NCBI GenBank assembly: GCA_002270565.1
Contig: NQMI01000134.1
Span: 65,972 to 129,971 of the forward strand
Reading direction: 5' to 3'
DNA: 64,000 nucleotides
Source of the DNA: Stenocarpella maydis
Lineage: Eukaryota; Ascomycota; Sordariomycetes; Diaporthales; Diaporthaceae
Shown here: positions 22,611-35,408 of the stretch, one piece after another
Layout of the letters: each line of letters starts with the position of its first letter
How positions within the stretch are numbered: the stretch's first letter is position 1
Position numbers and translations under genes: made by a program
Notes under the pieces: generated by a model
What the model was told of the DNA's origin: nothing
Database searches by the model: none
What the model saw: only the letters and a program-made list of their open reading frames with translations

Positions 22611-24078
22611 CGTTGCGACTGAGCCGAAGGGCAGGAAATCCAGTGAACGTCCGCCCACCCAGCTTTTTAGGACTGCCCACCCAGCTCGACCCTGTTCGCC
22701 CACCCAGTATGGAAATTATGCGTGCAGCCCGCTATAAAGTCTTGTACGCCTTTCTAAAATATTCCGCGCCAGAGCCTTTTAGAGCCCCTTAACGTGCCAA
22801 CAGGACCTTAACGCGCCTCAAAGCTCCTTTATATACCCAGAGGAACGCCCTCTACGAAGGCCCTCCGCGAGGCCCTCCGTGAAGTGAATAGCTCCCAGGC
22901 CCCGGGAGGGGCTTTCCACCCGGTATGCAGAAACGACGATCTCCTTGCCGATTTGAGCGCTTGCCTCGAAACGCCCAACTGGCATACCTCACTTGAGCTG
23001 GTGTGACCGACTCACTACGCCGACCGTCAACTTCGTCAACCCACCTGATAACCTTCCTCTCGTCAGCCGGCCGGGCCATTCAGTCAGACCTCTTGACGGC
23101 CCGTCGGCCTCCTTCCAGGCAACGACCACCTCTCCCCTACGGCAAATATCGGCCTCCCCGACAACTCCCTTTCAGCGCGATTTGCACGGTTTGCAAAACC
23201 CCCTCAGAGAACTTAAGCCTTGCCGGTCTGCCGGGCGGTAATAGCTTCTTTCAGCACGCGCCACCACCTGCGCGTGAATGGTCTGAGTGCTTGGTCGCCA
23301 GGCTATAAGTGTCAGCGCGGAAACGTCTTCTTCCCACTTCCCCTGCGTCTTCACCACCCGATCACGGAAATCGTCAACGGCGATACGGCAATGCTTGCAC
23401 CCCATCACACGGCCAATTCGACTTCCTATCTCAGAAGCTTCCAGAAGCACAACTCCCATGCACAGGTCAGTAGCAACTACAGGTCTCCCCAAGTCTCCCG
23501 ATAAAGTCAATCGTAGCACTTACGGGCACGCAGTGCGGGAGGGAGGCTGTTTGCTAATGGTGTGACTCAGACTTCAAGTCGAATCAGAAGCTAAAGTCAC
23601 ATATCCAGAGTGCCCATCGCGACAAGCTCCCAGGGAGCAACGCCAAGCCAGAGGACGACCTGCCCGACCATACCGTAAGTCCGAAGCCCGATGATGCTGT
23701 CAAACTATCTGCCAAGCTCGACGACGTCCTCAAGTCTCGCAAGTACATAGATGCGAGGTATCTGTTCGTTGCCCACCTCCTCGCCCAGCTTATCCAAGTC
23801 TCGTAATTTAGGAGCAGCAGATCTTGGCATCAAACATGAGCAAAAGACATAATACATACAGTCTAAAGACTAAGTAAAACAATGAATTTTCATTGCCCCT
23901 TGGGTTGGTTGTCAAGTGAACTTGAACTGCCAAGTTTCCTAACCTAGAAGTACTGTTTACGTCTTTTGGCTTGTAACCCTCCATGTGCTTCAATTTCAAT
24001 AATTCACACTTCGGGACCACTTTCTGTCATCATTATCAAGTTGGAAGCCTCTGTAATCGCCTCTAGCACCATTGCATC
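22611..24078. other. Intergenic with dispersed repeat and GC-rich unrecognised frames
   Basis: Contains the second dispersed-repeat copy. On both strands of 22990-23560 there are GC-rich frames of 60-115 residues (for example a minus-strand frame with MGCKHCRIAVDDFRD at 23172-23519). I could not assign these to a family; they may be transposon debris. Confidence 0.35.
22886..22926 (+). repeat. Dispersed repeat, copy 2
   Basis: Diverged copy of 8923-8964 in the same orientation, 14 kb away. It shares GAATAGCTCCCA, GGGGCTTTCCACC and GGTAT, and is also preceded by GGCCCTCC-type blocks. Confidence 0.6.
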
Positions 24079-27000
24079 TCAGTCAAAACTTATGAGAAGG
24101 TCCTCTTCCTCCTCCGCCTCATCCCTCAATGGCATCGCGGGCTCAGTCGGATCACCAGTACCATCGACGCCGAAAGAGATCAAAGACTCGACATCATCTC
24201 CAATGATCTTTTGCCATCGTTTTGGAACGGTTGGTACATTCAAGGCGGCTACATCAGTCCGGCTTCGTCCTCGCCTAATGCCCAGAACCTCTGCCTCGAA
24301 CCCAAGGTCAGACTCGCCCATCAACGAAACACAGTCTGCGGCGGCTCCAACCCCGGCTGGCTCAACCGGACCGCGAAGGTTGATCAGAGACTGAGAGGTA
24401 TCCATGTTGCTGGTGGCGAGGGTATTCCTAGATAGGGCACGCTGGTACTGGGTTCGCTGGTCGGGCCTATTCTGGGGCAGAGACCGATCTTGGACCTGTT
24501 TGCGCTGGCCTTGGCGTCGAACATTGCTTTTTCCACAGTCAACCCGAGAGCGTTTGCCTCTTGGCGGGTTACGACCTTGGTGTTGAGGCTGTGATCGTTT
24601 CTGATTGTCCACTCCGTGACGGCCAGCAGTTTTCCGGGTGTTGGGCGGCGCGGGATTCTTGGGTTGGAATCCAACCAGAGATTGAGCTTGTTCGCGACGG
24701 TGACCAGTCAATGGGCTGTCAGTCTGCACAAAAGGCTTGGCGCAAGATCCACCCCAGGCGTCAACTTCATCGGGAGATGGGTTCCGGCTATTTGTCGATG
24801 CAGAAATTTCGGGTTGATGTCCACCTGGGTGATCATGGTGCTCGGGATGCCGACCAACTGTTCGGCTGTGAGCTGGTCCAGGAGGGTCAGGGTGAGATCT
24901 ACCTTGAGTTCCAACCTGGCCCTGGCGGACTCGCACTCCGTCAAGGTTTGATATGGGGATGAAGTGCTCATTGATGCTGCTTATCTCGGGAGCTGCGGAA
25001 GGATTCTGCGGTGTGTCAAACTGAATCAACGGCTGCTCGACCATGGTATGTGTTGCCTTGAGTCGAGCCTCACGGATTGCGTCGTCATGCACCTGGGGGT
25101 TCCCACTGAACTCGAGCCATTTTTCCGGACTCCGCTCGCCGCTCTGCGCTGGAATAGTGGGCGGGAGTGAACTAGCGACCTCCATGTGAAGCAGGGCCAA
25201 GCGTTGCTGGGCTTCAAGAGCCCTGGAAAGATCACAATCCTCACAGCATCGGCAGGGGTCAGTGCAAACTCCGGAGCACTTGTGGCAACAGTCAAGAATC
25301 TTTGTGCAGGGCTCAAGACATGGAAGCCTCTCGTGGGGAGTCCTGTGAATCACTGTGAGGAACTAAAACCTAGTAGAGGTAAGGAAAGTGAATAGATTAG
25401 AGAACTTACACGTGACAAGAGAGGACACAGTTGTGTCCGCAAGGAAGTTTGGCCTGGCATTTAATCCAGCATCCGCCAGCATTGCCGATGAAGCTGTCGG
25501 GCGACTTCATCCAGATTTCGTTCGTGCTGTTCTCATCGTTGTGATTTTGGCAGACCAGCGGCAGCCCTTTGCCCATAGCAACGCGGTACTGATCTGCGAA
25601 ACCGTTCCAAACCGGGCCCCAGGTCTTGAAGGACTGCGTGGTTGCCTGGAAGAGGTTCTCCTTGTTGCCGAACATGAAGAATCCACGACGAGCTCTGCTG
25701 ATGGCAACTGTTGCACGGTTCAGGCTTTCAACAAAGCCCACTCGCTTGGCATCGTATTGCGTAGGGGGACTTCGGACAAGGGAAAGGAGGACGATCTCGT
25801 TTTCTTCTCCCTGGTAAGAGTCGACTGTGGCGACGTTGAAACGGCGTGCGCCTACTGCCACAGCCTCTCGTAGAAGTTGGAGAATCAACTTCTTCTGTCC
25901 GCAGTAGTAGGTGAGCACAGTTATCTCTGCAGCCTTCATGCCGTTCTGAACCAGGTACTTTATGAAAGCGACGATCATCAGTGCCTCTTGGCGGTTGAGC
26001 TTGCTATTTTCAGCATCCGTGTCCTCGGGCCACTCATGCGTGAAGAACCAGGTGCGCCGAGAACCCATGCCTGGAATGAGCGGGCGATTGGTATTATCCG
26101 TGACAAGAGGGTGATCTTGCAGCTTGGGATAGTACTGCTGCACGATGTAGCTCAGCTCTGGCGCCATACGGCGTTGGAGGTCGAGCATGGTGTAAGGAAT
26201 ATGATTTCGGACCAAGCGCTGAAACAGCGAGACGTTGAGGTTGAAGGGCTCACCCCCAAGACGGGCGATATCGCAACTAGGCGGAAGCTGCTGGTGATCG
26301 CCGACGAGGATTAACTGGTCGAGACTGGGGAACAGGGCAGCGGTCACATTTGCCTCTCGGGTCTCGGCAGCCTCTTCGATCAGAAGGATTCGTGCGCCAG
26401 TGGCAGCCAGGAAACCCCGATATTTGGTCAATCCGGTTGTAGTGCAGCCAATTATATCGATGCAGTGTTTCTTCAGGATGGTTAGATCGCTGAACCACTT
26501 GTTGAACTTTTGCTCTTTTGCATTACTAACAGCCTGTTGGAGTATCTCGTGAAACTTGTTGACCGATGCCTCTCTCAGCCTGGACTGAAGAAGTTGGTAG
26601 ACCCCACCGCGGAGCTGAATTTGGATCTGGAAGAGGTCTTCATTGCTGGCAAGAGCGGCAGCACATCGGGTCTGCCAGCTGGGGACGCGGGGCGTATTTC
26701 CAGTGTAATGGCTGCCCAGAGGGATCCAAGTCCCATACAGACGATCGTCGTCGTCGTCGGCTGGGCCATTTTCCATGTCTGGATCCAGCTCAACATCACG
26801 CTCGTCAATAGCTTCTTCTTCTTCAAATTCGAGGTCTTCGGGCGGCTGGCGCACGCGTTCGATGCGCTCTTCAGCCAGCCAGGTCTGCATTGCTGGCTCG
26901 TCATCGTTGCCTTCCCAGCCGTCGCTCGACAAGGATTCGAACTGGGCCTCGTTGATGACGGCAGCATCAAGAAGAGTCTGGGGGTCCAGCAATTCCTGGC

Positions 27001-28364
27001 CGCCAAACACGCCGTTGACGAGATCACTGAAGGCTTCGACGTTCTGCAGGCGGGCTTTCTCAAGCGACTTGTGCTTGGCCCTTCCGTCTCCAGCGGCCTT
27101 GCCGAGCGACTTCCGAAGGTGAAAGAATGTGCGTTCCTTGATGACTTCGTTTTCTGTGCGGCCTCCCACGCGCAAGATGTTGGCCCGGGCAGAATGACAG
27201 TAGATCAGTAGCTGATCTAGGGCGTGGTTCGTCTGGGCGGCGACGATCACTGGAGGGTCACCAGGCTGGCGATTTGCAAGGATAGTGTTCAGAGCCTGGA
27301 CTGAGGTAAACGTCTTGCCGGTACCAGGAGGGCCCTGGATGACGGCCAGCTCATTGGTGGCCATGCGTTGGAGGGCCTCGAGCTGGGACGAATCAAGGCT
27401 CGTGTACTGCTGGATACCCTGCTGCGAGAGAGGCCGCCTCATATCACACTTGTCGTACTGCTTTGCTATTTGCTGGAAGAGCAAATTCTCCAGCTCCTTG
27501 CTGCCAGACGCCCGCTTCTGCTGGGCCGGACTGAGCTGGGTGATGAGACATGATAAGTCCATGTGAGGGTTCTGGGTGACGGAGCGCGACAGCCGGTTAT
27601 GGCGGTCGAGGTCAACTAGATACTTCCCAAAAGCCGAAGTCTCGCCGGCGGCGAGCTGGAGCCCAATCATAGCATGGCGAGCGGCCTCGTAGAAGCCATT
27701 GCGGGATTCGATCATGACGAGCTCCAGGTCTGGATCTATGACGGCGCTCTCTGCGCACGCCCAGATGATGTCGATTGTGGGTGGATTCTGGTCAAGTCCA
27801 CCCTGTATGGGGCGCTGTGCCACGATGGCGACGCGGCAGTCGGACTGAAAGTTGTCGGTTGAGAGGGCGACGATGCGGCCAGGTGTAAGCCGCTTTGACT
27901 GCTTCCACAAGATCTTCAGACCGGCGCGGCGGGTCGAAAAACTGATTCGGCACAGGGGGCCAAGCTTCGTCATGAGATAGCCTTTGACGAAGACCTGGAC
28001 ATGTCAGAGGTGGGAATGGCCGAGCGGTAGCAACGGGTCGACGACCTACCTTGGTGTAGACAGATGTGTTCTGGTCATCGGTCATGGCGGGGGTAGACCT
28101 GAACTCATTGACGGAGAATCGAAGCCCCTCGACGGCCTCGAAACGGAGGATCTTGTAAAGAGCCTCGAGGTAGTGGGCCTTTGAGTCGAAGGAGGTGTCG
28201 ATCGGGAAGGACGGGAGGTCATTTGTGGTGGCAGCCGGGTCGAGCAGCTCTGAGGATGCTGGGAACTCTGGGAGCTGCTGCCAGGGCTCCGCACCGTGCG
28301 GCTGGAGAGGGTCGTAGAAGACGTGGTCACGAATAATGGTGGCCGCGTCTGGATTGGTCGCCAT
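24079..28364 (-). CDS. UPF1-like SF1 helicase with NF-X1 zinc fingers (ZNFX1/Hrr1 type)
   Basis: Large RNA/DNA helicase, about 1393 residues. Exons are 28050-28364, 25412-27994 and 24079-25362; the 55-bp first intron is clear. The second (25363-25411) is the phase-consistent choice among several acceptors. Helicase motifs are Walker A GPPGTGKT (326-333), LLIEEAAE (Walker B-like), GDHQQLPPS, DLQRRMAPELS, VDSYQGEE and NRATVAISRARRG. An acidic insert splits the first RecA-like domain. The Cys/His region CGHNCVLSCH is continued after the intron by CLEPCTKILDCCHKC and CRCCEDC, as in NF-X1 fingers. The last 330 residues are low-complexity, Pro/Gln/Arg-rich and unlike the rest. In Schizosaccharomyces, Hrr1 of this family acts in RNAi-directed heterochromatin, and ZNFX1 in animals binds small-RNA targets; a similar nuclear role is inferred. 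The start is the ATG after a polyproline-coding leader. Confidence 0.9.
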
Positions 28365-29330
28365 GTTGGGCGGTGGCGGTGGTGGTAGTGGTGGTGGTGA
28401 TGGCGGCGGTCGTCTGCGTCTACAAACGGTCAGCACGAGAATTGAATACCAAGGTGCAGGAGCAGAAGATACGATGGTAGGCCGTGATGTTGCGTGAGGG
28501 TGAGATTTAGGCACGGTGGTTTTGTGCGAGAAGGTTTAGGCGAGAGGGAGGGCAGCAAGAGGAGAGCAGCGCAGTGGGCGATGGCCAGGTTGCAATGTGG
28601 GAAAACGGCGGAAATGGAGGGCAGAAGGCTGAAAGAAAACACACCAAGTCGAGGCAGTGATGGGGTTGGCTGGTGCTTGAGTGGAAGCAGACGAGGAGGG
28701 AGAAAGAGGAGAAGGAAAAGAAAACAGACCAGACCAGAGGGAAGCAGAAAAGGTCAACCGGATTGGTGTTGACAGATGCACCCAAGCTGTGGGAGGAAGG
28801 TGCTGCTGCTGGTGGTGATGGGGAGGACGCAGCAGGCAGGCAGTCGCATTGGCTGCTTGTTGACTGCTGGCGAATGGTGCAAAATTCACCAGTGACTGTA
28901 GAGATATCAATAATTGACAAGAGGCGAGGTTAAGTAGTAAATAGTAGACCCGTGGGGACTTGATTGAGCTGATTTACTTGCTGGTCAGTTTCCCATTCAT
29001 GGTCAAACCCCGTGCAAACGAAAATGTGCTTGTGTTACTCTAGTGATTACAGTGGTTGGTCCAAAGCTGCACACCTTGGAGTGCATTGTTTGACGCCGAG
29101 CACAATTGAAACCCCACCAAACAGCCCCCTGACCAGTCGGACTCAAGGTTCAGTCGACGTCAACAATACGAAGGCACCGTGTAGTTATTGTCTTCGATGG
29201 ACAGTCTTAGCACAATGGGCCCCGTGAAAATGGAGGCCCACTTCGCGTCCCAATTGTTTGGATGGAAGAGGGGATTTGGAGGGAGCTGCGACCCAGGCAA
29301 CGGGGCAAAACGAGATGCACATAAGCAATC

Positions 29331-29355
29331 GAGGAGGAGGAGGAGGAGGAGGAGG
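29331..29355 (+). repeat. GAG trinucleotide microsatellite
   Basis: Eight perfect GAG/GGA triplets in non-coding DNA. Confidence 0.9.
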
Positions 29356-29984
29356 CTCCAATAAACAGGCACCCGTGAATCTAGATCGATCCTTCACCAC
29401 CAGTGGACATTACAAACCCACCATACTGAGTCAGGTAAAACATTCTCACATCCAGATCCTTCCGTTCTCTCCACCCTTGTGGTCCCTGTCCTTTCCACAG
29501 ACATTTGTTCTGATCCTTGGCAGGTCATCACCCAGGAGCCATGTGGGAGGGTCTTGCTTTGGTTCCAAGGTTTACATTTGTGTCCATTACGATGGTGTCG
29601 CACAACATGTGAATAGTACCTATGTACCTAAGTAGGTTGGTGATGGGAGTACTTGCTGAAGTAGGTATCGAAACAAGACCTGCAAAACACAATTAGATAG
29701 TTTAGATCCCGTGAATAATCCACAATTGTCTTCGCCATGAAAGTCGAATGGTAAATGGGCTTCGCGCTAGGCCACAAAATATTCATCTCCAGCCTTCACT
29801 AGTACTTATTGTGGACAGAATATAAGAAAACATTATCTGCGAGTTGTCAGCCTGTGCTGTTGACACTTGTGCGCTTCTCATGAAGTCTGGCATCACATGC
29901 ACAGAAGACAACCCTTGATAACTGCAGGCCAACTCCTAAAGCACAACCCCACCTGAGTCAGCATTAAAGAATTATAATATTGTG

Positions 29985-30320
29985 AGGGTGAGGGTTAAAG
30001 TTAGAGCTACGTAAAGAAAAAAATATATATACAAATATAATTATTATTATAATAAATAACTTATATAAAATAACTTCTATAATAATTAACTTCAGGATTT
30101 AATCTTATAATTAATTAATATTATAGTTAATTCTTATACTCTCTTAATAAAAACTATCTTAAAAGATTTAAATAATTAAGTGTTATCTTCAAATTACTTT
30201 AGTTATATAATTTTATAAAAGCTTAACATAATTATTTTTTAATTTGTTAAGCGTTCTTTTTCTTATTTTAAGATATTTATAATTATTATATTATTGTAAA
30301 TAACTAGAGTTGGTATTTGA
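29985..30320. repeat. AT-rich island (RIP-like)
   Basis: About 335 bp of almost pure A/T, with many TTA/TAA words and few C or G, bordered by normal-composition DNA. Interpreted as RIP-mutated repeat remains; no element is recognisable. Confidence 0.55.
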
Positions 30321-30551
30321 CTAACTAGTTAGGTATGTGAACATTCTATATGAGTGGACCTGGGGCTGGGAAGGTAACTGATGGGGAGAAAGGCCCTGTC
30401 ACCCCGACATTTGAACAAGGGGGGGGGGGGGCTGGCAATCCTGTGAAACTGCTGCTGGCCCGAGAAAAGGTGTACTCGAGAACTTTAATGCCCTCTCGGG
30501 CTGTCTACAGGTTTTCGAGGTATTTTTGGCCTTCTCGTGTACTTACCTACA

Positions 30552-30570
30552 TAGGTAGGTAGGTAGGTAG
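30552..30570 (+). repeat. TAGG tetranucleotide repeat
   Basis: Four to five consecutive TAGG units directly after CTACA, in non-coding DNA. Confidence 0.85.
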
Positions 30571-31523
30571 TGTCACGGATTCTGAGTAGCTATGGTGGCC
30601 GCCAGAATCTCTCTCTAAGACATCTAGTCTTTTGTTACAACTCACATAATTATACAAATCCGGCCATTCTTCACTTCCCCATTGCCTCGAATTAGGCCAC
30701 TGTATTATAGGAGCTAAGTGGGACGCGACACCTTGCATAAAACCACTAGCATTCAATAATGTTATACTCTGACACCCATCCATATATCTCTACCTCTTTG
30801 CCATCTTGGCTATGTCGCTCCCCTCTTCGCTCCTGATGGCTTAGACTTCTTCCGAGCATTGCATCGTACCTCGCACCACTTCCTTCTCAATGCTTGGAAA
30901 ACTCTAAATAGAGCTAAGTATAATGCATAGTCATTCAGCGGAGCGGGACGTGGATCGAGCTTGCAAGATACACGGCCCGCATAGCGTTCTTACTACATTC
31001 CAATTCACCGAAATTATCTCAACATAGATTAGTCCGTTAACGATTCTCAAACGTAGATTAGTCAATAACAATATACCTCTTAAAGTTTTTAGCCAAGAGG
31101 AAATTATTAAGAAGGCATGTTATTAAAAATCATGGTCGGTTGGGCAGGTATATTAAAGAGGAAGGCATAAGCCGGGGAAGGGGGCGTAAGCCAGGTGAGG
31201 CGCTACAGGCTTAACACTATAGGCAGGGGGTCCTAGGGGGTTCCCCCCTAGAAACAACAAGAGGGAGCCTTCAAAACAGACTGGATATATCACGATAATT
31301 CTTTGTAATATTAAGAACGCTCTAAGGCACGAGGACAAGCAGAACGCTATACCGCCCAAGATGATCGTGAAGAACGGCCCTAAAAATCAACCCTGAGCTT
31401 GCGGAGGGGCTTGATTTAGGCCATCAACCACAATACGATCGCCGCAAGCAGAGTGGGCCAGCGTATCTCGCAGGCTTTGATCCACATCCCGCCCCGCTCA
31501 TCCCTGGGCCATTGGGTGTGCGG

Positions 31524-31587
31524 GTTGACAGGTTGACGGGTTGACGGGTTGACGAGTTGACGGGTTGACGAGTTGACGAGTTGATGA
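31524..31587 (+). repeat. 8-bp minisatellite GTTGACGR, eight units
   Basis: Eight head-to-tail units of GTTGACGG/GTTGACGA with alternating last base; the first and last units are slightly diverged. It lies in non-coding DNA about 700 bp upstream of the P450 gene. Confidence 0.9.
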
Positions 31588-32295
31588 TTGCTTTGGGCTG
31601 GCAATAGAGTGTAGATACTAGGGCTGACAATTGAGCCAGCGGCCCCACGGTCTATCTTGTTAAACAACAAGGCCCCGAACCACACACGGGACGGACCCAG
31701 TATCCACACTTGCAGCCCTCCTGGCAACATTTGACGACCGAAGCGCCCGAAGCTGAGTACCACGCGCAACTCCTGGAGGCTAGATCCAGCACGGCCCTGT
31801 CCACCTCCGCCGCCTGCCTAAAGATGCGCCGTTCTCCACGATTGGGCTGGCCGCAGTGTCGGTGATGAGAAGACAGAAGATGAGCTTCTTGGCGGGAGTA
31901 AGTACATGAAGAGAGGTAGCTGGTGTGGTGCTCTCTCGAGTGAGATGTCACCTTGTCGTAATGCGTAGGATTGGGAACGCAGTGCGACCTGGTAGTTTTG
32001 GGCCTTGGTGGCTTTGAGACCGTGTGTGGTGGGTGTGGTCGTACGAGTGTTGATCGTGCCTACAGGCGTCCTTAGTCCCGCATGGGATCTCGGCAGCTTG
32101 TTATCAAGTTGCATCAAGTGCAGCGGGTGATGTGGACGTGCGGGGCTTTTCTCTCTCTTGTAATCAAGGTCCGGCATATGTCATCACCATTGTGCTCCCA
32201 GGACGTTCCAATGGCTCTCTCGCTTTCCAAATAACTCCTAGATTTATCCTTAGGGTTGTGTGTTCACGATTGTCGCAGCCGTCAACTGTGTCGAG

Positions 32296-34069
32296 ATGTA
32301 CACTTTGGATTCGGAACCTACATTGCCACGCGTGAGGCTCCTCCTCGGTGGGATGCTGTTCGTCACATTATGGGTAGGTCTCTCTCGCATATCACGGTGG
32401 CCAGTTCCCGTGGTGGTGGATGGCCACTCCTGACTTTAAATCACAGATCTGTGGTCTCATTATATACCGGCTCTTCTTCCACCCACTTGCGAGAATCCCC
32501 GGCCCGCTAATGCAACGCATATCGGGTGTGCCCAGGATATGGCAATGCTACGTTGGTAACAGATACTTGTGTGAAGCTGAAGCACACGCCAAATATGGTA
32601 GGCGCTGGTTGTAACGCTTGTCATTTGTGACACCAGCCTGATATTCCTTCTCAGGGCCGGTCGTTCGGACAAGTCCCAACTCAGTAAGTCAACTTCCAGG
32701 TACAACGGTGATAGCTTCTGTCATTGACCAAGTTCAGGTCGTCTTCAACACGTTGTCATCACTACAAGCGCTACACGTCAAGTCTGCAAACGTGTTCAAG
32801 GGGAGCGAGTTCTATGGGCTGTTGGACGGCGGCCCCGCAGGGGGTAAGAGCGTGCAAATGATCGCGGACTACGACGAGCATTCCGCGCGCCGTAGGCTCC
32901 TGGATAAGGCTATTCCCCCGAGGGAGAAGGTATTTCGCGACATCAATGAGCTGTCGCAGCAACTCGTTGGCGTCATAGAGAAGGAATCAGACAACAGCAC
33001 GAGTACCGGCGTCGTGGACATCACAACAGTCACATCTTGGTACAGCTTTGACCTCATCAGCACGATAGCTTTTGGCCAGTCCTTCGACATGCTACACAGC
33101 CGGACATGGAGGTGGCTGCCCCTCTGCCTGCAGCAGATGAGCGTGTTCGTGTACGCTGCCGGCTACGCTTCCGGCCACATTCCGTGTCTTCGCTTCTTCC
33201 AGTGGCTTCTCCGATCCAACTGGCCCGCCCGGCTCGGTCTGACCACCGCCTTTCAGGCCCAGCGATATGCAGACCTCGCGGCCGACCAGGTACGACGGCG
33301 AGGGGATCGCCTCGGATCCGAGGATGACACCGTAGTCCCAGGCCGCAAGGACATTTTCGGGCATCTCATACGGGCCAGGCTCCACAACAGCGCCGACTTG
33401 ACGTCGGAAAGCTCGTTGCTGATCGCTGCCGGGAGTGACGCGGTGCGCTTTGCCACCGCTGCCACCATCTTCTACCTACTACAAAATTCAGACGCAAAAG
33501 AAAAGGTAGTGGCCGAGATGAGAGCTCTCGAGGTGGGACCTGGGGGCCTCAATGAATCAAATGTAGCCTCTCTCAAGTACCTCCGTGCTTGCATCGACGA
33601 GGCAATGCGCCTCGGTCCTCCAAAGGCTGGCAGCATCCCCAGGGAAGCGGGTCCGGGGGGGATAGTGATCGATGGTCTGAACATACCGGAAGGGATGAAT
33701 GCCGGGACAACTACCTACGCTCTACACCGGGATCCTGATATATACAAGCAACCACAGGAGTACAGACCCGAACGCTGGCTCGAGAGGCCGCACGACCCGC
33801 GGCTGTATGCTGCCTTTACCCCGTTCATGAAGGGGCCCCGAGCATGCCCCGGCAAAGCCATCGCTTATGCAGCCATCCAAACGGTTCTCTTCCATATATT
33901 GCGAGAGTACGATATTGAGGGCGTGGCGGTTGCTGACAAAGGCGCAGCAACGCGCGAGGGCGTGACCGTGTCGCAAGGTCAACGGTTGGATTATCCGTTC
34001 AAGGACTGGATCGTTGGGTACACGAAAGGCCCATTCGTCAAGCCAAAGCGTGTGATGTCGGCTAATTAA
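32296..34069 (+). CDS. Cytochrome P450 monooxygenase
   Basis: Heme-thiolate monooxygenase, 529 residues, from exons 32296-32373, 32447-32597, 32655-32683 and 32738-34069. All introns are GT-AG, 54-73 bp, and phases agree. Exon 1 plus the start of exon 2 encode the membrane anchor (LLLGGMLFVTLW, then CGLIIYRLFFHPL), followed by the proline hinge ARIPGPL. Exon 3 is only 29 nt and supplies PVVRTSPNS, a conserved block, which validates the small exon. The I-helix reads LIAAGSDAV, the K-helix ExxR is EAMR, and the heme loop FMKGPRACPG carries Cys456. It is probably bound to the endoplasmic reticulum. It is isolated from other biosynthetic genes, with 1.3 kb of non-coding DNA downstream. The substrate cannot be told. 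Confidence 0.93.
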
Positions 34070-35408
34070 GGCTTCGGTCTGCCCTGCGGGGAATTCTGGT
34101 GATGCAATCGGAGACTCGAGTGATTGGTTTTTCTTGTGTCATGTTTCACCTTGGACAGTCGTCTAGTTAGGACTTTCAAACAGTTGAACATATGGGGACG
34201 CATGTCATATATCCAGTTCGAGGAAACAAATTGAAATTTCTTGGGAGATTCAGTAGAAAGACGTTTTAGGCTTGGCTATCTTTGTAATCGTGAGCAATTG
34301 ATCTGTTGTAATTGGCATGGCATCTCGAGAGTGTGGGATCGGGTCTTTTCACAATTTTGGTGATACATATGTAATGAGATAGTGTGTTGAAGCTCCAAGG
34401 TCCACAGCCTGATGCGTCAGGCTTGTGCGTGTACGTAACACGTGCAAGACACACATTTGACCCAATTGCCTATCGGTTCTGGTGTTAATCCCTGAGCCCC
34501 TCTACATGTCCCCTGCTGCCGAGTACGACGCTTCAAGTGGTGTTGAGGTCTCTGCCGCTGATCGAAACGTGTTGGCGACAGAATGAAAATGAACATGCAA
34601 AAAATGAGGCCATGGAGCTTTGGTAGACTGTAAATTGATTGAAATGCATGTTGTGTGCTGTCCGTCATCTTGTCATGTCGAAGTTAAGTAACAAATATAC
34701 CAAACTATTTTCACAGAATCCAAATTCTTCTCAACTAATATTGATTTATCTCACGGCATAACGTTTCCAGGACGTAGTACAGATTTTTTTTATAAATGGT
34801 TGAGTGCCTATATTTGACTCTGGTAGCCCCCTGTTGGCCTTCAACACACGGTAGGCTTAAGCTAAGTCCAATAACCAAGGCTGTCTGTTTTCAGCAGCTG
34901 AACCGTCATATAAAGTTTTGTAAGTAGGTAATGATGTTTGATGGCCCTGTTGCCGTTGACTGTATTCTGCCCATCACGATCACTCCGAGTGCAAACATCA
35001 TGCCGGACCCATGGCTGCACGCCCACATGGGATATCATTTGCCAGCTATTTTTGCTAAATTGCTAATTATCTCTGAAATCGGGTTGACATCAGATGGCAG
35101 GAGCATAACATACAGTGACTGGTATGCGAACTACACCTCACCGTTTGTAGCCACACAAGCTATTGGGCTGCAGTAAAACCACTTCCGCAGTTAAACATCG
35201 CCGACAGGTGAATATAGATATGCTATACACTATTGCCCCGAAGAGTGAGCCCGTGCTGGAAGAGACTTCACATTCACCACCATTTTGCCCAACTTACAAT
35301 TGCGATCTTGGCCAGCCTGTTGGAATTTTAGTTCTACTCAAGGGCCATCTCAACCGTGTTGTGCAAGGTCTCACCTCAACATCTCCTCCCACCCCTTCCA
35401 ACTAGATC
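34070..35408. other. Intergenic, nothing recognised
   Basis: 1.3 kb with short frames only; no repeat or RNA gene recognised. Confidence 0.5.

Larger units (their letters stand above)
28365..32295. other. Gene-poor, repeat-rich stretch
   Basis: Nearly 4 kb with no supportable gene. It includes a pyrimidine/purine-skewed leader next to the helicase gene (28365-28960), a GAG triplet run, an AT island, a G13 run at 30419-30431, a TAGG run and an 8-bp minisatellite, each listed separately where clear. Minus-strand frames around 31420-32180 are translations of the minisatellite and its flanks, not convincing proteins. Confidence 0.5.

Noticed and set aside
26510..27211. Plus-strand frame of 233 codons
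   Set aside because: Antisense shadow of the helicase gene; no motif.
28010..28045. tRNA-like string GGAATGGCCGAGCGGT
   Set aside because: It resembles a Ser/Leu tRNA D-arm but lies in an intron of the helicase gene, with no acceptor stem, anticodon arm or T-arm (GTTCRA) at the right distances.
31416..32177. Minus-strand frames with repeated STRQPVN-like peptides
   Set aside because: These are translations of the 8-bp minisatellite, not protein repeats.
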